Positions 45,264 through 56,349 of a stretch of DNA of 64,000 nt are shown piece by piece. Each line of letters opens with the position of its first letter. Position 1 is the first letter of the stretch. This DNA comes from Nageia nagi (taxonomy: Eukaryota; Pinophyta). The notes beneath the pieces were generated by a model. That model ran no database searches, was not told the DNA's origin, and was given only the letters and a program-made list of their open reading frames with translations. The translations under genes were made by a program, and so were the position numbers. The DNA lies in NCBI GenBank assembly GCA_050084985.1, contig JBITNC010000001.1:14818001-14882000 (forward strand). Direction: 5' to 3'.

Positions 45264-46640
45264 TAAACTTTTTCAACAATATTGTACTTGAAACTTTGCA
45301 AAACTTAATGAATTAAATTCTCATACTTGTCAATGCTCTTTTTGAGAAGTTAAAAAAACCACTTTAATGCTTCATCCTTCAGATTATGGGAGCATAATTT
45401 AGCAAGCATATATCTATCATGCATATATTCCATAGTTTCTTCTTGAAATTTCCTAACATGCATCTTAGGATCTTGCAAACCATTAAATTTAGTAAACTTA
45501 AGACTCTTTTTCCTAGTAAAACTTTAGTAAGAATTCTATCTATTAAGGGTCTTTTCAAAAAAATAAGAAATCATCATCATTAGTAATTAATTCTAATTCT
45601 ATATTTTATTTACATTCCTCATTTGACTCATCTTTCGAGGGAAGTGGAGGGGTTTGAGGTGGAATTTATATCTATCTAAGTTCATTTTATTTGAGTATAA
45701 AAAATGGACCTATTTGATTTACTTTTTCATTTTCAAGTTTATCAAGCATTTGAACTAAGATATCTATTTGATTTTGGCAAGATTCCAAATGCAAGATAGT
45801 AGTTTCTTGAAAGTCATGAAGGATTCCAATTTTAATATTATGTTCTTCTAATGTCCAATTAGGTTGTATCTGATAATCATCCTTAATAAACTTATCAAAT
45901 TGTGCTTGCAATTCATCATCAAGATTATCATCTTGTACAATATTCTTACCTATGATAGACTTACCTCTTTTGAAGTGATCAAGTTTTAGGATGAGGTACT
46001 CATAATCTTCATCGATATCCTTAATTTCACTATCTTATACAACCTCATCACATGGAGGGTATGTAGGTATTTTAGGAGGGACATCTATTTCATCATCATT
46101 CACATCATCAGCGACATGTTCATAGTTAGGTGCATCGCTAGTGGCATCTGCATCAATGGTATGAACCCTCCATCATGCAAATCCTATATTTTCATATGAA
46201 AATAAACTATCCAACAATTCCAAATCTATAAAGTTTTCTTCTAAGAGCTCATAATGTGTTAGAATATTAATAACAATTTTAGCATTATGAGTAAGGAAAT
46301 ATTCTAACCTTTATCTATCAAATAGCACTTTCTATATAGCTTTAACATGGTTAGGAATTTCATCTAACTCAAGAAGTTCACCATTACTTTCATCAAAATG
46401 ACTATTCAAGTCTACATTTTCAAATTTAGAGTGATCAATATTAGGTTTGAATCTATTAGGAGTTTCACCAATAATATCAATTTTCTTGCTATAACTTGTA
46501 GACTCGGAATCCCTAGGACCATCAAGATGAGGTTCTTGTAGAGGTAGATTAAGATTGTTCTTAATACTCCTCTAGATGCCATTAAAATGAACCCTCCCTT
46601 TGGATACTTTAGGTTTTTTAGATTTATATCCATATTTTTA
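45264..46640 (-). pseudogene. Element E gag, N-terminal piece (broken)
   Basis: On the minus strand an acidic region (DADATSDAPNYEHVADDV, then NDDEIDVPPKIPTYPP, near 46165-46050) leads to the open part 45911-45687 with LEEHNIKIGILHDFQETTIL and QNQIDILVQMLDKLENEK, a likely coiled coil. The gag core near 45480-45330 has GLQDP-like and CSHNLKDEALKWFF motifs. It runs into the element F insertion at 45263 and resumes at 39069. One or more stops are present; no start can be fixed with confidence. Confidence 0.68.
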
Positions 46641-46779
46641 ATATAGGTAGAATAAACCTTAGTTTTATCATTTTCTCTAGCTATTATCTAGAGCTTCAGG
46701 TAAAGGGACGAATAATAGTGAGAATGGATTCATCATTTTTTAAAATGATGCCCGAGATCATGACCTAGGTGTAAAAGAA

Positions 46780-46796
46780 TGTTAGGTTCACCAAAA
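46780..46796 (-). other. Element E primer-binding region
   Basis: The minus strand reads TTTTGGTGAACCTAAC directly after the LTR. TGGTGAACC starts with the TGG expected to pair with a tRNA CCA end; the tRNA is not identified. Confidence 0.5.
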
Positions 46797-47529
46797 TGTA
46801 TACCCAAAAATGTGTAATTAATAAATAAATACATAAATAAATAAATTTTGGTCTACAAATACAATGAATAATAGCTCTATATCAGATTACAAGTAATATA
46901 CATAAAAACACATAAACTTGATACAAAGTGGGGCCTATAGCCAATATATGTACAATCCTTAAGATACATAACAATGAGTATTCAGAGAATCATGATCAAA
47001 TTTATAATGATCTCACAATGGATATTCGCTAGAGTGGTATCATAAGTCATTCCCTAAAGTCTAGACCTCCCAATCTAGAAGCCACATGTTGCTGGTGTCG
47101 TAGGAGTTGCATGCTATTGATGCTATAGAAAAGGTAATTCTGTGTTGCATGTAAGAGAGAGATTACAAAGGTCAAAGACTTAACAAGTTCTCAAAGATAG
47201 GTGGATTCAAGAGACATCATTGGTACAATGTTGGGGACAACCACTTATCAAAGAGTTTCAATAGGGATATCAACCTTCACCTCTAGTATTTATAACCTAC
47301 AAGGGAAATAAAAAGGGGTGAGGCTGACATATAGCAATAGCAATAATCATTCCAATATTTAAGATAACTCAAAAATATAAACCATTGTATATGATATTGC
47401 ATTAACCTTTTTACATGGTATTTCAATATAATAGCATTTTATCTTGATTCATGTATTATTACCTTTTAATCATTTAATGTGCTAAATATGATTTATTAAA
47501 TAAATACTAAATCATTTTAAACATATATA
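46797..47529 (-). repeat. Element E LTR at its 5' end
   Basis: The plus strand begins TGTATACCCAAAAATG and ends TTTAAACATATATA, colinear with 33799-34524 including the AAAT repeats. The right flank ATATA is the second target duplication. Confidence 0.87.
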
Positions 47530-47534
47530 ATATA

Positions 47535-47925
47535 CATAAGGAGCTGAAAAGAGTATAACATTAGTTATAAATAAAAATAAGTTAATCATGATGAACACCC
47601 CATAGCTTTCTTTAGTTAAACATTGCATGATGCTGAAGAAAGATATCAATTTATTGAAAAGCAAGTGTTAGCAATTATGAAAGCTCTCAATAAGTTTAAG
47701 CATTATGTTTCTTAGAATAAAATTTTAATGTTTACAATTTATTTGAATATCAGAAGTTATATTTTATGAGATGAAATAGACCAAGGTAGAGCTGAATGGA
47801 TCATAAAAATTCTAAAATATGATGTATAAATCCAACCTATTAAGATAATCAAGGGGAGAGATCTATATAAATAATTGGTTCAAGAAATGCAAAATGTTGA
47901 ATCATCAAAAGAATCACAAAGCTAG
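47535..47925 (+). pseudogene. Element C RNase H, right piece
   Basis: The sequence continues the RNase H of C after element E: a GAEKSI-type strand (as in element A, YGDEKII), then YQFIEKQVLAIMKALNKFKH and, near 47800, EWIIKILKYDV followed by a QPIKIIKGRDLYK ending. The match to element A on both sides of the E insertion supports the placement. Confidence 0.75.
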
Positions 47926-47930
47926 TTGAC

Positions 47931-49170
47931 ATGGTTATGATATATTTTGATAGTGATAAGTTACCTTTTGAACTTAATGCTTCTCAAAGGAGAAGGTTTA
48001 GGTTGAATGTACTCAACTATTGTATGATAGATCATATTTTATATAGAAATAATCATGACATTATGTTGTTAAGATGCATATATCTCAAAAAAATTACTAA
48101 AGCTCTGAAGGAATTCCATTCTAGTTTTTTTAGTGGATATTATTCAAGATATAACACTACAACCAAGATCTTACATGTGAGTTATTATTGGCCATTAATC
48201 TATATTGATTCATTGTGAATTACATAAGAAAATGATAAATGTCATCAATTTATGGGGAGGAGGAGAATTGCAATAATGTCATTGCAGCTTATTACTATAG
48301 AAGATACATTCCAACAATAGGCTTAGATTTCATTGATATAATTAATATGGGTCATCATTAGCAAATAGGTTCATTTTGATAGTCATGGATTATTTCACAA
48401 GGTGTACTGAAGCTTATGCAACAAACTACCAATATCAAGATACATTTATCTCTTTTATGGAGAAAATCATTACCAAATTTGGTATTCCTTAGATTGTAAT
48501 ATTAGATAATGATCTGGCATTTTTAGGAGCTTGAGTCTTAGAGTTTGCACATAAATATGGAATCTATTAGAAGACCTCATTAAATTACTACCCAAAGGGT
48601 AATGAATTAGTTGAATCAACAAATAAAAATTTGTTAAGAATCTTGAAGAGAATAATAGATGATAATTAGAGGGATTGGGATAAAAAGGTTAGTATTACAC
48701 TCTGGATAGACTAGATCACATATAAGTCTTCAATAAAATTCTCCCCTTATATTCTAGTATATAGGAAAGAGTATTCTTACATTTCATACCAAGTTACCTA
48801 CATTACAATTGCTTAACCAATATGAAATAAATGATTTAGATCCATTAAAAGGAAGAATGTTTAGTTTGATGTACTTAGATGAACTTCAAAAAACATCATA
48901 CAAGGAAATTTAAAAAACAAATAATGTGGTCAAGAAAAAGTTTGAAAAAAATATGCTTCAGATGTTTCTTTTAAAACCCATGACCTAATTCTCGAATGGG
49001 ATGAGGACAAAGCTAAGCCTAGATGCCATTGGAATTTCAATTCACTATGGTCTAGACCATACATCATTGCATGAGAAATCTAAAATAATGCATTTGAGTT
49101 GGAGGGAATGGATGGTCGGATCCTTTTGATTACAATCAATAGACAACATTTAAAGTTCTATATAGTTCTT
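47931..49170 (+). pseudogene. Element C integrase (broken)
   Basis: The N-terminal open part (47931-48218) ends with the zinc-region motif LHVSYYWPLIYID; the second zinc histidine is changed to Tyr (FSGYYS where A has FSRGHF). The core in shifted frames shows LIVMDYFTRCTEAYA (first Asp), VILDNDLAF (second Asp) and KGNELVESTNKNLLRILKR (Glu). The tail near 48985-49160 reads LILEWDEDKAKP and NSLWSRPYIIA. No second RNase H separates it from the first. Stops prevent expression. Confidence 0.8.
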
Positions 49171-49415
49171 TGAACATGTGAGTTATGTATTATATGTATA
49201 TATTTATTTTAATTCCTATATGCATTTTTCAAGGTGCATTTTTTTCCATTTAATAGGTTAGATGTGTATGTTATTTACTTTAACTCCATTTAAACTTTGT
49301 TTCCTTAGTTATTTTTTATATACTATTTTTTAAGCTTCCTAGAGCCATAGGGTTTGAAATTTTTTAGGGTTTGAATTCCTCTCATTGTTAGTCCTTATCT
49401 AATAGTTTTGCAAAA

Positions 49416-51187
49416 ATGGGTAAGTTTATTGTTGTTCAAAGCACTGTAAATGATAGGAATGAGAACTTCTTAGATACAAATTTGCTAAATAATCATGTTT
49501 ATTTAAAAGCTAAACCCTTAGAGTATGCAAATATTGAAGATAAAAAATTATGGGATTTGATGCATGAAACTAAGTTTATTATGTCATTATTGTATGAGAG
49601 ATGTCATAAGTACCTAGAATTAGTAGATACCCTAAGTAAAAAAACATTTCATGAAATTAAAAATGTGAAAGATAATTATGGCAATGTTATTCGTGATTTG
49701 ATTTAGGATGCCATGTACAATTCCTTTGATCATCCTAACAACTCATTAGAATGGGTCAATGTGAGGGTAGCTTCTAAAGATACCAAGAAATATCTACTAG
49801 ATTAGTTGAATTCATATTTGTTGAATCACATCATAGAGAAGAAGAAAATATATAATATTTTAGGTTTTAAACCTAATATGGCTTGAATCCTCATTATCAT
49901 CATAGTTCTTTACGGATAAAATGATATTCAAATTGTTTAGTTAGAGCATATAACTACAACATTCAGGATAATCAAATACTATGGTAAGTATCATAATGAT
50001 TGGTTTGAGCTCATCGAAGATAGATTAGCTATCTAACTTGCCAACAAAGATAGATTGAATCAATTTCATAACTCTTCTCTTGTATGTTGTTTATTGCTAC
50101 ATAAGCATCCGAAAGCCTTTCCATATTTATATCTTAATCAGAAAAATGACACCCTAAGGAGAGTTGATAAATGGACAAAGGTATTATTTCTTAGTGAGTC
50201 ATACTATGATTTTGTGAGGTATTTCTTGTTTTGGACTCTAAATTTCATTTCCAGTACTACTTTTCCTAGGTTATCCAAGTTAGCTCTTTCATATTTGAAA
50301 ATGGGTTAGTTTAAAAATGGAGAATTTTATTTTTCAAAAAATTATACAATCATCCTGGTAGTGGTTTTTGTCACAAATCTATGAAATTATCATTTTATGT
50401 TTTCAACTAGCTATTTTCCATGAAAGTAGTAAGATAAGAAGATTATGTTGAAACTATGTGGGGATTCCTAAAGGGGAAAAAGAGTTTGTATACATATACC
50501 CTTAGTTTTGACTCAATACATGCTCATCATAGGAATTGTTGGGAGTATTTTACCACCAAAATGAAAAGGTTGACATTATATTAGATTGCAGTGTCTTGGC
50601 CCTATAATCCATTAGGCATTTTTTCTCCACATCTAAAGTTTGTCAATTCAAAAGCTCCAAATTTTGTGAGAATTTCAAATATGGATGAGTTTAAGAATTA
50701 ATAGAATAAATAGGAGATAGGACCTTTTCTCCTAGATTCAATGTTAGAATCCTCATGCATGGCTCTATGGTAGTAGAATTATGCAATTAGGATTGATTTT
50801 ACTACTTCTACGGATAAAGAGAAAACCCTGCCAAAGCATTTACAGAATGTTTGGATAATTCTTATTTTTCTGAACATAAGAATAAATATTTCACTCAATA
50901 CAGAGTAGAAAGCAAATAGAAATATTTTCAATGGGTGTGTGAACAAGATAAAGCTTTTTACCAAGCTTATGAAAAACATTTTTCTTCTAGGAAAAGGAGA
51001 TATCCTAAAAAGAAAAATATCAAAGCAATGAAACTTTTAGAAGAAGATAAAGGCAAAAAATAATTGACTCTAGAAGAAGAAGAGTTGTTATGAAAATAGC
51101 AAGAATATAGAGTAGGGTTGAAACTAATGGAAGTAGCCATAAAAGCTAAAATTATAGATAGAACTATATCTAACAAAGATATTTAAT
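49416..51187 (+). pseudogene. Element C extra reading frame after integrase, first part
   Basis: After a spacer, an ATG at 49416 opens MGKFIVVQSTVNDRNENFLD and continues KLWDLMHETKFIMSLLYERC to a stop at 49704. Further pieces in the same direction follow (50055-50309, and lysine/glutamate-rich sequence to 51187). It has no protease, RT or integrase features and I do not recognise it. It lies where some plant gypsy lineages carry an additional 3' frame, here about 3.5 kb long in total once the CACTA-like insertion is removed. The start is supported only by the spacer and the open frame. Confidence 0.5.
51185..51187. repeat. 3-bp target duplication of the CACTA-like element, left copy
   Basis: AAT lies before CACTACTATA and again at 52293-52295 after GTAGTAGTG. 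Confidence 0.75.
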
Positions 51188-51199
51188 CACTACTATATT

Positions 51200-51420
51200 T
51201 TAGCAATTTTGCATCATACAATGCATCATAAAATTGCATTTTGATGTTGTGACACAAGATGCATCATTATTTTACATGTCTATGTCAATCTAGATAAAAC
51301 CATTTTTTTGACTCATTACTTGATGCATTGTATGATGCATTACTTGACACATTGTATGATGCATTGCTTCATGCATTATTTGATGCATTTTAGTGCATCA
51401 AGTGATACATGGAACAAAAA
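51200..51420 (+). repeat. Subterminal TGATGCAT repeats of the CACTA-like element
   Basis: GATGCAT/ATGCATC occurs many times within about 220 bp (for example near 51222, 51269, 51323, 51335, 51357, 51379), often as TGATGCATTGTATGATGCAT. Similar motifs recur at 52140-52270. In known CACTA elements, subterminal repeats bind the transposase. Confidence 0.8.
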
Positions 51421-51639
51421 CAAAGATGCAAATCATGCACACAAATCATGGCATGATCCACTATCAACTGTTGATGCACTCCCTTGATCGACGATGGAGT
51501 TTTAATTATGGGTATGATTCCATTAATGAGTAAATAAGAGAGTTTTCCCTTTATAAGGGTATTTTTAGGGATATAAGGTTGTATTTTAAGTGATACAAGT
51601 TTGCAAGAGTTGAAGATAAGTTCGAAAATGTAGATAGTA

Positions 51640-52090
51640 GTGTGTATATGCATTTTATGGTAAGAAAAATGTGCATTGCATGCTTCAACCACCCACAAAG
51701 TTTGGTAGAGGAGGCCCTCAAATTTTGGTGGATACCCATGAAGTTTTTGATTGCATGCTTATGGAATATGATATTTTTAGGTTACCAAAGATACAAATTT
51801 CCTCAACAAACATTGAAACTATTTCACCAAATGTAATAAACACTAGCAATAGTCCAACCAAATGAATTCACCTTTCTCAACATCCTCAAAGCATGCACCA
51901 AAATGAGAGATTTGTAAAAAGGTTATACATACATCAAAGACTCTTTAAAATAATTTTTTTATCAAATGTTATGGTTGTGAGTACCCTGTTAGACATATAT
52001 GTAAAATATGAAAGTGTAGAGAAGATAGATGAATTGTTTAACAAGATGCAAACCCTCATATTTGTTGTGTTGATGCATTGTTTGATATAT
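51640..52090 (+). pseudogene. Captured pentatricopeptide-repeat (PPR) gene fragment
   Basis: Between the transposon ends the plus strand encodes pieces typical of land-plant PPR proteins: FPQQTLKLFHQM, then IVQPNEFTFLNILKACTKM and, in 51961-52060, VVSTLLDIYVKYESVEKIDE with LFNKMQT. These fit the pattern ALKLFxxM...PNxFTFxxxLKAC...LxDMYxKxGSxxxAxxxFxxM. PPR proteins bind RNA in plastids or mitochondria. At least two frameshifts or stops mean it cannot be a working gene. It was most likely picked up from a host locus by the transposon. Confidence 0.72.
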
Positions 52091-52292
52091 ACATGATATA
52101 TAAAGATTCATGTATAGTGTCAATTATTTCATGCTCATAACTCAATATATGATGCTTTAAATGATGCATTACTTGACCCCTTAAATAATGCTTTGTTTGA
52201 AAGTAACCTTAGCATCAATTGATACATCAAGATTTTTGTGATTTAAAAAAAATGACTATGGATTGATGCATAATCACTAAAATGTAGTAGTG

Positions 52293-54080
52293 AATATATG
52301 AAAGATATGCAAAAAAAATAGCAAAGGAAGAAGAGAAACAAAGAAAAGAATAAGAAAAGAAGGATGTTGCATTAACAAAGAAGCTTGAGAAGGAAGATGT
52401 ACTAGAAAAAATAATTATAAAGAAAATAAAAGCTAAAGATCTAGAAAAGATATACAAAATATTGAAGAAAGATAGAAAAAAATTCTAAATCCCATCAAGA
52501 TGAGCTTATAAGAGTCTACCATAAAAGATGATGAGCTTGTTATTACATAGACCAAAGATGCAGTAGTTGGGGCAGAGGAACCTAAAGCTAATGGAGGTGA
52601 TGATTAAGAAACTGCTCAACCATTTATTATCAAGATGAGGAGAAGAAGTCACAAAATATAATCTTCACCAAAAAATACATATAAAGGTAAAGGACGTATT
52701 TAGAAGAAAATTCCTTCTCCTATAGTTTAAGAGGAGGAGCAAATTCTAGAAAAAATAGTAAGTGAAACCTCTCATGATGATATAAATTTGGGTAGTCCAC
52801 CACAAAAGGAGGTAAGTGTTAAGTAAGATATTGATGAAGATGCTATAACTATTATTCCACTTATTTCTATTCAAAAATAGACACATCTAAGCAGTTAACT
52901 AATTTTAGCAAGGTTAAAAAATCTAATGAAGAATAGTTTGAGAAAATGGGAAAGAAAGTATAGAAAATTCTCAAACAGATCTAGCTTGACATAGCTGTAG
53001 ACATTAGAAAAAAGAATTTTGCAATATCCACTATGCAAGTTGATGAGTCTATAAGAAAACCTTCATATTTAAAAGGTATTTATTTGTATTTGAGATTAGA
53101 TAAAATCAATTGCATAGATAAAATGAAAATTGTTAAAACCAGCATGACATTGATGGATGCAAATGTATTTCTGCTTGAGAAAAAAGTAAATAAATTGGCA
53201 TGAAAATAGGCCTCAACTGATGGAAAAGAAAAATTCCACCTAACTTAAATAGCTTTGTTAAACAACTAGATTTAAGAGCTACATGATGCAATAGACTCCT
53301 CAAAGCTAACAAAATCTTTAGAAGAGGAGGAAGAGCTTAAGGCTAAGGATATTGAAGTAAATATGAAAAATGGTTGGATAAAGGCTCTAGAATTAGAATT
53401 AGATTCTTTGAAAGTACTTTAAAGGGTAAAGACATGGAATATAATACATTAGAATATGATAAGAAAAAGCTCTAGGGTGAACTAAAGATTTTGTAGGATT
53501 CTAGTACAAAGAAGGATACAAAGTTAAAGGTTGTCATAGAAAAGTTTACAAAAATGAAGACAAAGTTTGAAACAAAATTGAAAACTTAGGAAAAAACTCT
53601 AGTATCTCAATAAACATAGGAACTAGTGTGGACAAGGTTACCTATTGAATCATTAAAGGGCATCAAATTGAATTATTGTGGTAAGGTAGTTCCAGTTTTA
53701 GATTTATTTCATTCTATTAAAGAATATGTTATATATTATGATAGGAAAATGAGAAAATACAAAGTTTTTTTAGATAAGAAGGGAAAACTTATAATAATGA
53801 ATAATGAGAATCAAGAGATTATCAAAGTCATGAATCAAAAAGAACCAACAAAAATTGGTACAGATGACTTATATGATCAAATTTTGGCCATGACTCAGAA
53901 AGTTGCTCATTTGTATGAAATGATGATGTGCACTGATAAGTGTATGAAGTAATTAACTTCGAATATGAATAAGTTGAACAATGCTCTAAAGGTTTTTGAT
54001 AGAAATAAGATACCTCCCTTGTCTAAAGGAGATAATAGTATTTATACACTTGAAGAAATAAATGAAGGCATATAGTGATT
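52293..54080 (+). pseudogene. Element C extra reading frame after integrase, second part
   Basis: After the CACTA-like insertion the frame goes on with strongly charged, coiled-coil-like sequence (IAKEEEKQRKE, then VALTKKLEKEDVLEKIIIKK near 52365). Later parts include KIVKTSMTLMDANVFLLEKK (53130) and the open frame 53626-53952 with ESLKGIKLNYCGKVVPVLDL and DDLYDQILAMTQKVAHLYEM. It ends near 54076 after SIYTLEEINEGI. The long coiled-coil character suggests a structural or gag-like role, but the function is unknown. Confidence 0.5.
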
Positions 54081-54259
54081 AGACTCATAAAGAAGATAAT
54101 AGTTTTGTAGAATGGACATAGAGCAATTTGAATATAAGTTCTTAAAGTTCATTAATGAATGACTAAGATAGAAGCATGGGCAACAAAGCTATTTAGAATG
54201 AAATCAAATATTAACTTGAAAATAATCAATTAGTTTGTTTCATTAACTCTACTTATTCA

Positions 54260-55379
54260 TGTAGACACTCAAAATAAACCCTACATTTAGTTTAACAACA
54301 ATATAAATAAATAAAATAAGTATCTTTCTAACATATAGCACATTAAAATTATTATAACTCCTTATACAAGCTTCAATCAAGCTTTAAAACTCTATTATTG
54401 GATAGATCTTTGCGAGTAGATGCAAAACAGGTGGTCATATGACCTCTTTTCATTAAAAAATGACCGTTGGGCGATCATTCCAATATTAGTATAAAATTTA
54501 CTAAAAAATCATTGACGATTTGCCACAATCGTTGACGATCCTCTAGGATCGTTGACGATCCTGAATAATTCAAAAACTGACAAATCTAAGCCTAGAATAG
54601 CCTAGTATGCACAGTTTAGAGTTATGGACATGGAGTTGAGATAATATCACCTCAAGATTTCACACAGAAGGTTACCTAGAATCTTGTGACAGTAAAACAA
54701 ATTAATAACAAACTTTTGAGCTTATAAATATAAGCTCTATATGTGAACAAAGGGACTCGAATTTACTGTAGCAAAACTCTGTAGAAATTAAACCAGAAGT
54801 TTGTAAGCAAAGGTTTGAGGCTTGATCAATAATGAATCTACCATCTGGTATATTTTTATATTATGTTGTTTACTTCTGATTTATATGTATTAGCAGGTAC
54901 ACTTTGATGTTTCATTTATTTTCTATGTGTAGGGTCAATACAAGAATAGAAAGATAGAAGCAAGCGTAAAGGAGAATGACTAAGAAGAGATATAAATATT
55001 TCAAAATTATGTGAAAAGTTCACTATAATGCCATAAATCGTCTACGATTTACAAATCGGTCAATGATGATTTCTCAAATCGATGACAAAAGCTAAAAGTT
55101 TACAACAAGCACAACAATAGTGGGAGACCATTGATCACTACCGATCCCTGAGAAGATTGCTGTCGATCCATAAAGATCGTTGCCGATCGATAATAAATCG
55201 ATACTGATTCATACAGATCGATAACAGTCTCTTATTGTATTAAATTTTATCAAAATCTTTTTCATTGGATATAATATCTGCATTATTATTGATGTGTAAT
55301 ATTGAATGTGTTCTAATTTATTATGTTGAATGATTTATCTAACTAAATTGCATTTTAGGTGCATAATTCAATATACACA
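54260..55379 (+). repeat. Element D 5' LTR
   Basis: It starts TGTAGACACTCAAAATAAAC and ends TTCAATATACACA, directly before the primer-binding site. It carries several GATCGT...ACGATC-type palindromes. The partner LTR is outside the window, so the start is inferred from the TGTAGAC signature. Confidence 0.75.
54505..54565 (+). repeat. GATCGTTGACGATC palindrome cluster in the D LTR
   Basis: TTGACGATTTGCC, then AATCGTTGACGATCC, then AGGATCGTTGACGATCCT follow one another. The last (54545-54562) is an 8-bp perfect inverted repeat around TG. Related strings recur at 55029-55085, 55129-55225 and 55553-55632. Confidence 0.85.
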
Positions 55380-55380
55380 A

Positions 55381-55400
55381 TCTGGCGCTAGAAGGAGGGC
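55381..55400 (+). other. Element D primer-binding site
   Basis: TCTGGCGCTAGAAGGAGGGC starts one base after the LTR end. The TGGCGC start fits pairing with a tRNA CCA end, as used by Tat/Athila-type elements. The exact tRNA is not determined. Confidence 0.7.
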
Positions 55401-55845
55401 CCCTTGCATGCATTCAGAGAATTGAAGCAGAAAATAGGATCAATTACATATTGTTTTGATTATATTTTTAAATCTATTTGCATCCTATGGAATCAAAAAC
55501 TAACTTAATCTATTTGATCTGTTGTTTTGTTTTTGTTTTTTGGTGTTTTAGGATCGTCGATGATCGTAAAAAAATCGCAAACGATCTATATAAAATCACC
55601 AACAATCACTATAAAATCGTCAATGATCTCTGTAAAACTGGTATGTTTTCTAATCTGATATAAATACAGTAAACATAAGTAGGCATTTAAAATGACAGTT
55701 GGTAAAATTTTGTGTGATCTCTTTGCTTAGAGTGCATGTATAAAATGGGTAGCAAAAACTTTAAATGCATTTTTTATTTAATGTATGTTATGAATAATGT
55801 TGTTTGTTTTTATTCTTTTGGGTTAAGGACATGCACATGTTAATA

Positions 55846-55922
55846 CTTCTTATCTTGTCTACTTATGCTCTCCCTTTGCGCTTCGTGCGATCTAAGGTGA
55901 CCAGAATAGACCGGATAAGAAG
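55846..55922 (+). other. Leader hairpin 1 (type I) of element D
   Basis: CTTCTTATC (55846-55854) pairs perfectly with GATAAGAAG (55914-55922). A second stem, GTCTA (55857-55861) with TAGAC (55907-55911), continues it after a 2x2 internal loop. Inside lies GCTCTCCCTTTGCGCTTCG, shared with hairpin 3. Confidence 0.75.
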
Positions 55923-55992
55923 GAGTAATTAATTTTTCTTTTCTTTCACATTCACATTATCATTAATTTGGTTAATTTATCACACATAATGA

Positions 55993-56056
55993 CCTCTTAC
56001 CAAGTCTGCCCTTACCACTCCATTGGAGGTCGAAGGGATATGTGATTAGTAAGAGG
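55993..56056 (+). other. Leader hairpin 2 (type II) of element D
   Basis: CCTCTTAC (55993-56000) pairs with GTAAGAGG (56049-56056). The inner stem CCCTT (56009-56013) pairs with AAGGG (56033-56037), and CTCC/GGAG (56018-56028) closes a 3-base loop. Confidence 0.75.
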
Positions 56057-56209
56057 AGGTAATTTACTACACATAATACTTCCACTATTGGAATGAGTAA
56101 ATGAATTACACTTAATTTGGAATGAACCTAAGGTAAATGAATCGGGTTTTGGGTAGTATAAATCATATTAAAAGGTTAATTAATTGGAGGGATTCGAATA
56201 CATTAAGTA

Positions 56210-56285
56210 CTTTCACTTAACAAAGTATGCTCTCACTTTTGCGCTTCAAGCGATCTTAAGTGATCAGAAATAAGTTAAGTGAAAG
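56210..56285 (+). other. Leader hairpin 3 (type I) of element D
   Basis: CTTTCACTTAAC (56210-56221) pairs perfectly over 12 bp with GTTAAGTGAAAG (56274-56285). The inner stem TCACTT (56233-56238) pairs with AAGTGA (56258-56263), and CGCT/AGCG (56242-56252) closes a TCA loop. Confidence 0.8.
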
Positions 56286-56349
56286 AGGTAAAATTTATTC
56301 ACATCTTATTTGGAAATATACTTCACATTAACACTCTTAAATATGTCTA

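Larger units (their letters stand above)
33799..47529 (-). mobile_element. Element E: gag-only LTR element, minus strand, nested in C and interrupted by F
   Basis: Long direct repeats at 33799-34524 and 46797-47529 flank an interior that reads as gag on the minus strand. The polypurine tract on the minus strand (AGAGGGGAAAAA, at 34525-34536) directly precedes TGTAGATG, which fixes the orientation. Between the gag end and the polypurine tract there is no protease, RT or integrase, only a former reading frame on the opposite strand. With element F removed, the element is about 7.5 kb. It would depend on a partner for pol functions. A near-perfect 5-bp target duplication (ATATG/ATATA) brackets it. 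Confidence 0.82.
51188..52292 (+). mobile_element. Non-autonomous CACTA-type DNA transposon carrying a PPR fragment
   Basis: The left end CACTACTATATTTTAGCAAT and the right end, whose reverse complement is CACTACTACATTTTAGTGAT, are inverted repeats that start with the CACTA signature. A 3-bp duplication (AAT) flanks the 1105-bp element, as expected for the superfamily. Subterminal copies of a TGATGCAT motif crowd both ends (51200-51420 and 52140-52270), another hallmark. There is no transposase. It lies inside the extra frame of element C, so it inserted after C. The centre holds a PPR-like coding fragment. Confidence 0.85.
28106..54259 (+). mobile_element. Element C: Ty3/gypsy retrotransposon with extra RNase H and extra 3' frame, interrupted by E and a CACTA element
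   Basis: Order on the plus strand: 5' LTR (28106-29381), primer-binding region, gag, protease, second RNase H, RT, RNase H, integrase and a long extra frame. Element E splits the first RNase H at 33799-47529, and a CACTA-like element splits the extra frame at 51188-52292. Element D starts at 54260, before any C 3' LTR is reached, so the end of C probably lies beyond D outside the window. The LTR start (TGTATACTCATACATA) and the leader resemble element B. Confidence 0.82.

Noticed and set aside
50779-51176. Minus-strand hydrophobic open frames
   Set aside because: They are the reverse of the lysine/glutamate-rich extra frame of element C; antisense of such sequence always looks hydrophobic.
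51642-52096. Functional PPR host gene
   Set aside because: The fragment is too short, has frameshifts and stops, and lies fully between CACTA-type terminal repeats.
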